Part shown: positions 25,591 to 32,716 of the stretch, in pieces
How positions within the stretch are numbered: the first letter of the stretch is position 1
Layout: each line of letters opens with the position of its first letter
From: Streptomyces sp. NBC_01549
GTDB taxonomy: Bacteria; Actinomycetota; Actinomycetes; Streptomycetales; Streptomycetaceae
NCBI RefSeq assembly: GCF_026339955.1
Contig: NZ_JAPEPW010000001.1
Location: 6,035,001-6,099,000 of the forward strand
Length of the DNA stretch: 64,000 nt
Direction of reading: 5' to 3'
Translations under genes and position numbers: made by a program
The notes under the pieces: generated by a model
What the model was told of the DNA's origin: nothing
The model's input: only the letters and a program-made list of their open reading frames with translations
The model's database searches: none

Positions 25591-25650
25591 ATGGCAGAGA
25601 AGCGACGGAAGTTCGACTCGGAGTTCCGCGAGGGGGCCGTACGGATCGTC
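25591..25650 (+). pseudogene. IS3-type OrfA N-terminal fragment
   Basis: Twenty codons (MAEKRRKFDSEFREGAVRIV) match the start of IS3-family OrfA. The frame then continues into unrelated sequence and, about 25 codons later, into an Uma2-like remnant. Confidence 0.5.
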
Positions 25651-25725
25651 CCTGGCACCTGGAGTACCGGAGGCGATGCTCTTTGCGCGGCGGGCCGCTC
25701 TGTGTCGGTCTCCTCAGCGCGCAAG

Positions 25726-25962
25726 GATTGCGACGACTGCACTGGCGAGTACGGCCGCTACGGCATCCCGGTCTACCTGGTCGTGGACCCGTACGCCGGA
25801 GAGGTTGTCGTGCACACCCAACCCAGCGGGGACGGCTACATCGCGGCACACACCCACAAGTACGCCACGGGCAAGCTCCCCATCGAGCCGGCCGACGGCC
25901 GTACGTTCACCCTCGACCTGGACGAGCTGCCCCGTCCCCAACCGGAGACCGGCACCCACTGA
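25726..25962 (+). pseudogene. Uma2-family (DUF820) endonuclease-like protein, C-terminal remnant
   Basis: About 78 codons with the Uma2 C-terminal pattern: EYGRYGIPVYLVVDPYAGEV, TQPSGDGYIAAHTHKYATG and the final FTLDLDELP. The catalytic N-terminal half (PD-(D/E)xK-type in this family) is missing and the frame is fused to an IS3 fragment upstream. It is not expected to be active. Confidence 0.65.
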
Positions 25963-26132
25963 GCGCGCCGGTCCATGGGCGGTCTCGACCAAGACTTGCT
26001 GCAAATCACCTTCCAATCTGGTGTGAAGGTGCCCTGAGCAGGGAATTTCGTACCGTCGGTTCACTGAATGCAACCGTCGACGGGTGCTTGCATACGTATG
26101 CGCACCGGACCGGGGTCGAGCAGGATCGAGTA

Positions 26133-26330
26133 GGAGGCAGCCTACGGCTGGGGTGGCTGGTTCAGCTGTTGGAGGACTACGGCTTCGAGCCGCATCTGGT
26201 GCATCCGCTGCGATGCAAGGCAATCGCCTCTGCGCGGCTGAAGAACGACAAGGTGGACACGGCCGTCCTGGCCCAGCTGCTGCGCGTGAATCTGCTGTCG
26301 GAGGCACTGTGGGAGGCTCACAACCCGGGT
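26133..26330 (+). pseudogene. IS110-family transposase fragment
   Basis: A 66-codon stretch (LGWLVQLLEDYGFEPHLVHP, then LRCKAIASARLKNDKVDTAVLAQLLRVNLL) from the N-terminal RuvC-like domain of an IS110 transposase. It differs from the intact IS110 gene at 9247-10491 and so comes from a separate insertion. No start and no C-terminal domain are present. Confidence 0.65.
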
Positions 26331-26502
26331 AGCCTTGCTTCTTGTCGTCAGCGGTGCCCCTTCCGGTGGCCAGCCGGTGGCCGGACGCCTTTGGACGACG
26401 TAACACGAGGCCGCACCGACCAACTGACCGCACGTGCTCTGATCAGGCAGAACGTCACTCAGCAGCACGACCAGGCACTACGCAATACGAACGCTCACGG
26501 TC

Positions 26503-26541
26503 TCGTAATGCGTAGGTCTCGGGTCCGAATCCAATTGCCCG
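26503..26541 (+). repeat. tRNA 3'-half-like remnant (right copy)
   Basis: TCGTAATGCGTAGGTC at 26503-26518 is shared with 9098-9113 and is followed by TCGGGTCCGAATCC, which looks like a tRNA T-arm. The acceptor stem and D-arm do not fold, so this is not a working tRNA. It is probably an attP-type tRNA fragment. Confidence 0.5.
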
Positions 26542-26589
26542 CGACACCGGCGCGGGGCTCACAAGCGCTGGTCGGGCTGCTTCGAACCA

Positions 26590-26653
26590 GGGACTTCCCA
26601 GGGACTTTTCAGGGACTTTCAGCTCTGTCCTGGGGACTTTCCAGGGATTTTTC
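26590..26653 (+). repeat. Phased GGGACTT repeats (candidate integrase arm sites, right end)
   Basis: GGGACTT/GGGATTT starts at 26590, 26601, 26612, 26633 and 26644, giving spacings of 11, 11, 21 and 11 bp on one face of the helix. The same unit occurs twice, 11 bp apart, at the integrase 3' end (6514, 6525) and in inverted form at 8906-8955. Confidence 0.65.
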
Positions 26654-26697
26654 GCTGAGTAAGCGGGGAAGGCCCTGACAGCTTCGAAAGACACAAA

Positions 26698-26907
26698 GTC
26701 CCAGGTCAGGGTCGGTTTGCTGTCGGTCGATGCCGTTCAACAGGCCGTGTTCCCGTGCAGTCCACGTGGGCTGGGCGAGGACGCGGGGAGGGGGGCCTGG
26801 CGGGCGCCGCGGGAGCCGCCGGACGGCAGCGCCGCCGTGGGCGCTGTTCCGGGTGAACTCGCCCTTGAACAGCGCCACTTGGCGGCGTTGCCGCACTCTC
26901 TAGTACG
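26698..26907. repeat. Extended flank of the right attachment repeat (element-borne 3' end of the dehydrogenase gene)
   Basis: About 94% identical to 6124-6333 over 210 bp without gaps. It supplies the last three codons, the stop and the 3' flank for the dehydrogenase gene after integration. Confidence 0.8.
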
Positions 26908-27769
26908 TGTAGAAGCCCGAGCCGGACTTCCGGCCGAGCCGGCCCGCGTCGACCATGCGCTGGAGCAGCGGGGGAGCGGCGTACAGCGGCTCCTTGTACT
27001 CCTCGTACATCGAATAGGCGACCGAGGCCACCGTGTCCAGACCGATCAGGTCGGACAGCTTGAGCGGACCCATCGGGTGGGCGCAGCCCAGCTCCATGCC
27101 GTTGTCGATGTCCTCGCGGCTGGCGATGCCCGACTCGAACATCCGGATCGCGGAGAGCAGATACGGGATCAGCAGCGCGTTGACGACGAACCCGGAGCGG
27201 TCCTGGGCGCGGATCGCGTGCTTGCCGAGGGCCTTCTCGGCGAACAGCTGCGCCCGGCTGAGGGTGTCCTCGGAGGTGGTCAGCGCCGGGATCAGCTCGA
27301 CGAGCTGCTGCACCGGGGCCGGGTTGAAGAAGTGGATGCCGACGACCTGGTCGGGGCGCGAGGTGGCGACCGCGAGCCGGACCAGCGGGATCGAGGAGGT
27401 GTTGGAGGCGAGGATCGCGTCCTGCCGCGTCACCACCTGGTCGAGCACCTGGAAGATCTCGGTCTTCACCTGCTCGTTCTCGACGACCGCCTCGATCACC
27501 AGATCGCGGTCGGCGAACTCGCCGAGGTCGGTGGTGAAGCTGAGCCGGTCCTGGGTGGCGGTGAGCTCGTCCGCGGAGATCTTTCCGCGCTCGGCGGCCT
27601 TGGAGAGGGAGTTGAACAGCCGGGTACGGCCGATCTCCAACGCCTCACCGGTGGTCTCGGCGACCTTGACGTCGAGACCGGCGCGGGCGCAGACCTCGGC
27701 GATGCCCGCTCCCATCTGGCCGCAGCCCACCACTCCGACGCGTGTGATGTCTCCCGCGGTGTCGGTCAC
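26900..27769 (-). CDS. 3-hydroxybutyryl-CoA (3-hydroxyacyl-CoA) dehydrogenase
   Basis: A 289-aa enzyme oxidising 3-hydroxyacyl-CoA with NAD+ (fatty-acid/butyrate metabolism). The N-terminal Rossmann fold begins VGVVGCGQMGAGIAEVCARAG. The catalytic region has ASNTSSIPL, IHFFNPAPVQQLVELI and the C-terminal dimerisation domain SGFVVNALLIPYLLSA ... GCAHPMGPLKLSDLIGLDT. GTG 27769 has AAGGGG five bases upstream. Its 3' end is the integration target of the island, and the last codons and stop belong to the element-borne copy, so the protein stays complete. Confidence 0.93.
   Translation of the reverse strand: MTDTAGDITRVGVVGCGQMGAGIAEVCARAGLDVKVAETTGEALEIGRTRLFNSLSKAAERGKISADELTATQDRLSFTTDLGEFADRDLVIEAVVENEQVKTEIFQVLDQVVTRQDAILASNTSSIPLVRLAVATSRPDQVVGIHFFNPAPVQQLVELIPALTTSEDTLSRAQLFAEKALGKHAIRAQDRSGFVVNALLIPYLLSAIRMFESGIASREDIDNGMELGCAHPMGPLKLSDLIGLDTVASVAYSMYEEYKEPLYAAPPLLQRMVDAGRLGRKSGSGFYTY
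26908..27005. repeat. attR: 98-bp perfect direct repeat (right end of the island)
   Basis: Identical to 6334-6431 and lies inside the 3' end of the dehydrogenase coding sequence. Identity stops at 27005/6431: the right side continues into the gene and the left into island DNA. Confidence 0.85.
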
Positions 27770-28281
27770 ATCGTCCCCTTCACTGATCTACGGCTGTCGC
27801 AGGACCACCGTTGTTCGGTGCCTGCTCCGATCGTGCACGTCCCGTGCACGTTACTCCGAAGTATCGATGATCGATCGGCCGGGTGCGGCATGCCGGTCGA
27901 GGAGACGGTCGGTGTCCGGACGGATCCGGAGCGTGGAGGAGTGGGGTGGATGGTCCTCGCGGGGCGGACTGCTCGCGGGGCGGACTGTCCGCCGTCCGGC
28001 AGCGCCGTACGAGCTTCGGGATCAGCCCGTTCGGGGTATGGCGCGACAGCGCGGCCGACGCGCGGGGTTCGGATCGGCCGAGGAGGTCGGCGTCGACCGC
28101 GTCGGCGAGGGTCGTTGCCGACCACTACCAGCGGCCGGCGCGACCCGTGTCCTGAATCTGAATCTCTGCCGCATGTCCACAGCCGGACCTGTGACCCAAC
28201 CTCCGCAGCCGGTCCTCGTGAACCGCATGTCTACGGTCCTCGTGAGCCGAAAGCGTGCAGCGGGTCCTCGTGCCCGAATGC
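27770..28281. other. Intergenic region upstream of the dehydrogenase gene
   Basis: About 510 bp containing the dehydrogenase promoter region and the degenerate repeat cluster at 28171-28302. No convincing gene was seen on either strand. Confidence 0.5.
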
Positions 28282-28302
28282 CTACAGCGGGTCCTTGTGA
28301 CG
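28171..28302. repeat. Degenerate tandem repeat cluster
   Basis: A core of GCAGCGGGTCCTCGTG with variants recurs about five times (near 28180, 28205, 28232, 28258 and 28285) at irregular 20-34 bp steps, often with GCATGTCTAC between. The last unit overlaps the 3' end of the DUF1918 gene. Confidence 0.5.
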
Positions 28303-28473
28303 GATTTCCGAGTCGGGGCCCGGTGAGCAGACCGCCTCGTGCCCGTCCGTGAAGCGCACGCGATACGGGGGCGTGCCCTCCGCTCCAATTACTTCGGTGA
28401 TCTCCGCGACCTTGTCGTGCTGTCCGACAACCCTGCCGTGCTGCACGAGCTTGTCGCCCACGTCTGCATGCAT
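28282..28473 (-). CDS. DUF1918-domain protein
   Basis: A 63-aa protein with the DUF1918 pattern MHADVGDKLVQHGRVVGQHD, ... AEITEVIG, ... YRVRFTDGHEAVCSPGPDS. ATG 28473 has GAGGAG upstream. Such small cytosolic proteins have an SH3/KOW-like fold and no known function. It lies 44 bp downstream of the EamA transporter gene on the same strand and could be co-transcribed. The normal C-terminus is followed at once by the repeat cluster. Confidence 0.85.
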   Translation of the reverse strand: MHADVGDKLVQHGRVVGQHDKVAEITEVIGAEGTPPYRVRFTDGHEAVCSPGPDSEIRHKDPL

Positions 28474-28517
28474 CTGAAGGGTCTCCTCGTCATCTGCGGG
28501 AGTAATGGTCCTGGGGC

Positions 28518-29456
28518 TCAGCCCCGCGCTCGCTGGGTGAGCGCGATGCAGATCAGCACGGCCGCGGCTGTCAAGGGCGCGGCCGGTGTGAGCTGCTCGC
28601 CGAGAAGCAGTACCGACCACACCAGTGTGAGCAGCGGCTGCGCGAGCTGCAACTGGCTGGCCTTGGGAATTCCGATCGCCGCCATCCCGCGGTACCAGAC
28701 CACCAGACCCAGGAACTGCGATCCGGCGGCCACCCACAGCAGCCCCGCCACACTGTGCGCCGTCGGGTGGACCGGCTCGTACGACAGCGCCACCAGCGCG
28801 CCCGGCACCGACAATGGCAGACACAGGACCAGCGCCCAGCCGATGACCTGCCACCCCGGCATGGTCCGGGCGAGCCGGCCGCCCTCGGTGTAGCCCGCGG
28901 CACAGATCAGCAGCGCCCCGAAGAGGTAGGCGTCCGCGCTGCTCAGCGCCCCACCGCTCTGCTGCACGGTGAACGCGATCACCGCAGCCGCGCCCGCGAG
29001 GGCGGCGCCCCAGAACATCCGCGAGGGGCGCGCGCCGGTCCGCAGCGCCGACAGCAGCGCGGTCGTCAGCGGCAGCAGCCCGACGACCACGGCCGCGTGG
29101 GCGGTGGTGGACGTCTGCAGCGCGAGCGTCGTCAGCAGCGGGAAGCCGAGCACGACACCGGCGGCGACCACGGCGAGCCCCGCCCAGTGCCGCCGGGACG
29201 GTACGGGCACGCGCAGCGCCAGCAGACAGCCGCCCGCGATGACGGCGGCGAGGGCGCTGCGCACGGCCACGAGCGACCAGGGGCCGAAGCCCTCCAGGCC
29301 CCAGGCGGTGGCGGGGAAGGTGAGAGAGAAGGCGGTGACGCCGAGGGCGGCCTGGAGCGTGCCGGGACGGCGGTTCACGGAGACATGCGGCTCGGGTGCT
29401 CCGGGCGTGCTGACCGCTATCCCGGTCTCGTCGATAGCGCTACTCTGTGTTCTCAT
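28518..29456 (-). CDS. EamA-family (DMT superfamily) transporter
   Basis: A 312-aa membrane protein with about ten transmembrane helices in two EamA repeats (about residues 35-165 and 170-305), ending in a short cytosolic tail. The family exports metabolites such as amino acids. The N-terminal 30 residues are hydrophilic. Its start codon overlaps that of the divergent MocR gene in a CATG tetramer, so both genes probably share a regulatory region and the mRNAs may be leaderless. EamA/MocR pairs suggest export of an amino acid or vitamin-B6-linked compound. Confidence 0.9.
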   Translation of the reverse strand: MRTQSSAIDETGIAVSTPGAPEPHVSVNRRPGTLQAALGVTAFSLTFPATAWGLEGFGPWSLVAVRSALAAVIAGGCLLALRVPVPSRRHWAGLAVVAAGVVLGFPLLTTLALQTSTTAHAAVVVGLLPLTTALLSALRTGARPSRMFWGAALAGAAAVIAFTVQQSGGALSSADAYLFGALLICAAGYTEGGRLARTMPGWQVIGWALVLCLPLSVPGALVALSYEPVHPTAHSVAGLLWVAAGSQFLGLVVWYRGMAAIGIPKASQLQLAQPLLTLVWSVLLLGEQLTPAAPLTAAAVLICIALTQRARG

Positions 29457-30891
29457 GCAAGAGCGTAGCAGTGTGGGTGATCTGGCGAATCAGTTGCGAC
29501 GGGAGCTGGACCGCTACTCGCCGGGTGGAAAGCTGCCATCGAGCCGGGTACTGGTCGAGCGGTTCCGGGTGAGCCCGGTGACGGTGTCGCGGGCGCTGGC
29601 TCAGCTCGCCGCCGAGGGGCTGGTGGTGACCCGGCCGGGCGCGGGCGCGTTCCGCGCGCACCCGCGTACGTCCGCCGCGCCCGCCGGGGACACCTCCTGG
29701 CAGGAGGTCGCGCTGAGCGCGGACGCCGCGACGGAACTCGTCCCGCGCACGGTGGACGCCTCCGGGGTCCTCGTCTCGCTCGCCGCCCCGCCGCCCGGCG
29801 TGGTCGAGTTCAACGGCGGCTATCTGCACCCCTCGCTCCAGCCCGAGCGGGCCATGGGAGCGGCCCTGTCGCGGGCCGGCCGCCGCCCCGGCGCCTGGTC
29901 CCGGCCACCGATGGAGGGGCTCACGGAGCTGCGCGAGTGGTTCGCGCGGGGGATCGGCGGTGCGATCACCGCCGCTGAGGTGCTCGTCACGGCGGGCGGC
30001 CAGTCCGCGCTGACCACCGCGCTCAGGGCACTCGCCCCGCCGGGGGCCCCGGTCCTGGTCGAGTCGCCCACGTACCCGGGCATGCTGGCGATCGCCCGCG
30101 CGGCGGGCCTCAGGCCGGTACCCGTGCCGGTCGACGCGGACGGGGTGAAACCGGACCTGCTCGCCGACGCCTTCCGGGCGACCGGCGCCCGGGTGTTCGT
30201 CTGCCAGCCGCTGTTCCAGAACCCGACCGGCGCCGTGCTCGCCCCCGAGCGGCGCGCCGACGTGGTGCGGATCGCGCGCGAGGCGGGCGCGTTCGTCATC
30301 GAGGACGACTTCGTGCGACGTCTCGTGCACGAGGACGCGGGGCCGTTGCCGCGGGCGCTGGCCGCGGAGGATCCCGACGGAGTCGTCGTGCACGTCTCCT
30401 CCCTGACCAAGGCGACCTCGCCGAGCTTCCGGGTCAGTGCGCTGGCCGCGCGCGGTCCGGTCCTCGAACGACTGCGGGCCATCCAGGTCGTGGACACCTT
30501 CTTCGTTCCGCGCCCCCTTCAGGAGGCCGCGCTCGAACTGGTCGGCTCACCCGCCTGGCCCCGTCATCTGCGGGCCGTCTCCGCCGAGTTGAGGAACCGC
30601 CGCGACACGATGACGGCCGCGCTCCGTCTGACGCTTCCCGAGCTGGCCCTGCCCCACATCCCCTCCGGCGGCTACCACCTGTGGCTGCGCCTGCCCGACG
30701 GCACCGACGAGTCCGCCCTGGTCTCCGCGGCCCTCCGCGAGGGCGTGGCCGTCACCCCCGGCCGCCCCTACTTCAGCGCGGAGCCCCCTGCTGGGTACCT
30801 CCGGTTGAGCTTCGCGGCGGTCGCGGGAACCGAGGAGATCACGGAGGGGGTACGACGGCTGCGCGTGGCGTGCGACGGGGTGCTGAGGTGA
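29455..30891 (+). CDS. MocR-type GntR regulator with aminotransferase-like domain
   Basis: A 478-aa fusion regulator. The N-terminal GntR winged helix (about residues 5-72: NQLRRELDRYSPGGKLPSSRVLVERFRVSPVTVSRAL) is joined to a fold-type I PLP-binding domain with NPTGAVLAPERR, the EDDF segment and the PLP lysine in HVSSLTKATSPSFRV. MocR proteins use PLP to regulate a divergent neighbour and themselves. ATG 29455 fits the HTH start and overlaps the EamA start on the other strand. The target is probably the EamA gene. Confidence 0.92.
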   Translation: MQERSSVGDLANQLRRELDRYSPGGKLPSSRVLVERFRVSPVTVSRALAQLAAEGLVVTRPGAGAFRAHPRTSAAPAGDTSWQEVALSADAATELVPRTVDASGVLVSLAAPPPGVVEFNGGYLHPSLQPERAMGAALSRAGRRPGAWSRPPMEGLTELREWFARGIGGAITAAEVLVTAGGQSALTTALRALAPPGAPVLVESPTYPGMLAIARAAGLRPVPVPVDADGVKPDLLADAFRATGARVFVCQPLFQNPTGAVLAPERRADVVRIAREAGAFVIEDDFVRRLVHEDAGPLPRALAAEDPDGVVVHVSSLTKATSPSFRVSALAARGPVLERLRAIQVVDTFFVPRPLQEAALELVGSPAWPRHLRAVSAELRNRRDTMTAALRLTLPELALPHIPSGGYHLWLRLPDGTDESALVSAALREGVAVTPGRPYFSAEPPAGYLRLSFAAVAGTEEITEGVRRLRVACDGVLR

Positions 30892-30967
30892 CCGGCTCGG
30901 GCAGTCCGACCGAGGACGAGAACAAATCCGCTCGACCACACTCACCCTGAGCTGCGAGTCTCCTCCG

Positions 30968-31405
30968 ATGACCTCCGCACGTCACCTCCCCGAGGGCTAC
31001 GAGATCTCCGCCGACACCGCCCGAGTGGACATCGACCGCGTCCACCACTGGCTCTCCACCGACGCGTACTGGGCCATCGGCCGCTCCCGCGGGAAGCAGC
31101 TCCGCGCCATCACGGGCTCCCTCAATTTCGGCGCGTACGACAGCACCTCGGGCGAGCAGGTCGCCTACGCCCGCATCATCACGGACCACGCCACCTTCGC
31201 CTGGCTCTGCGACGTCTACGTGGACCCGTCCGTCCGCGGCAAGGGCCTGGGCACCGCCCTGGTCGCCGCCGTCCGCGACCACCTCGAACCTCTCGGCCTG
31301 CGCCGCCTCCTCCTCGCCACCCACGACGCGCACGGCGTCTACGCGAAGCTCGGCTTCGAGCCACTGGAGCGCCCCCACCAGTGGATGGCGCTCATGTTCC
31401 CGTAG
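30968..31405 (+). CDS. GNAT-family N-acetyltransferase
   Basis: A 145-aa acetyltransferase with the acetyl-CoA binding motif VYVDPSVRGKGLGTALVAAV (motif A) and the C-terminal KLGFEPLERPHQWM. The N-terminal part (IDRVHHWLSTDAYWAIGRSR) is typical of a subfamily found across actinobacteria. The substrate is unknown. No strong ribosome-binding site is seen at ATG 30968. It lies 77 bp after the MocR gene on the same strand. Confidence 0.88.
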   Translation: MTSARHLPEGYEISADTARVDIDRVHHWLSTDAYWAIGRSRGKQLRAITGSLNFGAYDSTSGEQVAYARIITDHATFAWLCDVYVDPSVRGKGLGTALVAAVRDHLEPLGLRRLLLATHDAHGVYAKLGFEPLERPHQWMALMFP

Positions 31406-31495
31406 GTCCGCTTCGGCAGGCACACTTCAGCAAGCCCGGATATACCTTGCGTAACACCCCTTGACCTGCGGAGTCCCGCGCTCCACGATCTCCGC

Positions 31496-32080
31496 ATGCA
31501 TCTTCGGGTCACATTCGTCGCCGCCGCCCGCAGCTCCTCGCTGCTGGCCGAGCGCTTCGAGGACGACCGGCCGCTGGACCAGGCCGGCTGGGACGAAGTG
31601 CAGCGCGCCGCCCCCGAACTCGTGCCACTGGCGGCGGCCGAGCTGCGCTACTGCTCACCGACCCCACGCAGCCGGGCCACCGGCGACGCCCTCGGCTACG
31701 CGCCGCTGGCCCAGCCCGCGCTGCGCGACTGCGACATGGGACGTTGGCGTGGGTTCACGCTGGGTGAGGCGATGGCCCGCGAGCCGTCGGCGGTCGACGC
31801 CTGGCTCTCCGATCCGCGCTCCGCCCCACACGGCGGCGAGTCCCTGCTCTCCTTCGTCTCCCGCGTCGGCGGCTGGCTCGACACCCGCCCGGCGGACGAC
31901 GGCAGCCGGATCGTCGCGGTGGCCGAGCCCTCGGTGGTACGGGCCGCGCTCGTCTACGCGCTCAAGGCCCAGCCGTCGACGTACTGGAACATCGATGTGC
32001 GCCCCTTGTCGACGGTCACCCTCATCGGAACCAACGGCCGCTGGAACCTGCGCCTCGAAGCCGTACCGCAGCGCGCCTGA
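31496..32080 (+). CDS. Histidine-phosphatase-fold protein with degenerate catalytic residues
   Basis: A 194-aa protein of the phosphoglycerate mutase/histidine phosphatase fold, with CSPTPRSRATGDALG, DCDMGRWRGFTLGEAM and GGESLLSFVSRVGGWLD in the usual order. The active-site RHG near the N-terminus is replaced by AARSSS (FVAAARSSS), and the second histidine of the VTHxxxIR block is replaced by AVAEPSVVRA. It is therefore probably not a standard phosphohistidine enzyme and may bind a ligand instead. A TTGACC box lies about 35 bp upstream of ATG 31496. Confidence 0.75.
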   Translation: MHLRVTFVAAARSSSLLAERFEDDRPLDQAGWDEVQRAAPELVPLAAAELRYCSPTPRSRATGDALGYAPLAQPALRDCDMGRWRGFTLGEAMAREPSAVDAWLSDPRSAPHGGESLLSFVSRVGGWLDTRPADDGSRIVAVAEPSVVRAALVYALKAQPSTYWNIDVRPLSTVTLIGTNGRWNLRLEAVPQRA

Positions 32081-32092
32081 GGCCTGCCTGCC

Positions 32093-32548
32093 CTAGGTCA
32101 GTCGTGTGTAGTCGGTCGTGAGGACCAGGTCCTTGGCGGGGCCGCCCACCCGCCACACCGTGCGCCAGCGGTCCTGCCCGAACACCGTGAACTCACCCCG
32201 GTAGAGGTCCGCCGCGCACGGGTGTTCGGCGACGTACTGGCCGGTGCTCAGGTCCAGGTCGTGGAAGGGGCGGCCGTCGGAGAACTGGACGATGGCCGTC
32301 GCCGGGCTCGGCCCCGACAGGAAGCGCAGCGTCCGCTCGGCGGGCCGAGGCGTGCCCTGCCATACGAACGTGCCTGATTCCCGGTGCAGAAGTCCGTGCG
32401 CGGACCCCGGTTCTTCGAGTGGGCCGAAAACCGTCTCCCCCGTGAACCGACCCTCCGCGCCGCTCGCGAGATCCCGCACCGCACGCTCCACCCGCCAGCT
32501 CCCGCCCAGGTAGCCGAGCGCGTCCGCCACTGGCCAGAACTCGCCCAT
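32093..32548 (-). CDS. DUF6314 family protein
   Basis: A 151-aa protein: LGYLGGSWRVERAVRDL, GRFTGETVFGPL, LLHRESGTFVWQG and a C-terminal GEFTVFGQDRWRTVWRVGGPAKD. It is predicted to be mainly beta and lipocalin/FABP-like, and its ligand is unknown. ATG 32548 is chosen because the family begins near EFWPVADAL; the frame is open further upstream. It is convergent with the phosphatase-fold gene (12-bp gap). Confidence 0.75.
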   Translation of the reverse strand: MGEFWPVADALGYLGGSWRVERAVRDLASGAEGRFTGETVFGPLEEPGSAHGLLHRESGTFVWQGTPRPAERTLRFLSGPSPATAIVQFSDGRPFHDLDLSTGQYVAEHPCAADLYRGEFTVFGQDRWRTVWRVGGPAKDLVLTTDYTRLT

Positions 32549-32716
32549 ACCGTCCCGTTCTCCGTCCCATGCGATGCCGCGCGACCCATTGACGCGCTCT
32601 GACCCCCTCCCTATCTTGCCGTTCGAAGTATTGATCGTTGTCCGCGATTTCGAACACAAGCAAGGAACGCAAGGAACGCCTCGAACAACTCGACACCACA
32701 GAGCCGCGGAGTATCC

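Larger units (their letters stand above)
6432..26907. mobile_element. Integrated genomic island, about 20.5 kb, inserted at the 3' end of a 3-hydroxyacyl-CoA dehydrogenase gene
   Basis: Bounded by 98-bp perfect direct repeats, with a tyrosine integrase and a MerR/HTH-type excisionase at the left end and phased GGGACTT repeats near both ends. The cargo includes a nuclease pair, an OTU-like protease, a sigma-factor operon, an nSTAND-WD40 protein, secreted proteins and many IS remnants. No Tra/FtsK translocase or Rep protein was recognised, so it is either a non-conjugative island or a decayed actinomycete integrative element. The target gene is kept intact because the element carries its own copy of the 3' end. 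Confidence 0.8.

Noticed and set aside
26503..26541. A complete tRNA gene
   Set aside because: Only an anticodon/T-arm-like stretch is present; no acceptor stem or D-arm can be paired.
6432..26907. Conjugative actinomycete element (AICE) or complete prophage
   Set aside because: No FtsK/SpoIIIE-like Tra, RepSA/prim-pol, capsid, terminase or tail gene was recognised.
28171..28302. CRISPR array
   Set aside because: Repeat units are degenerate and irregularly spaced, spacers are short and there are no cas genes.
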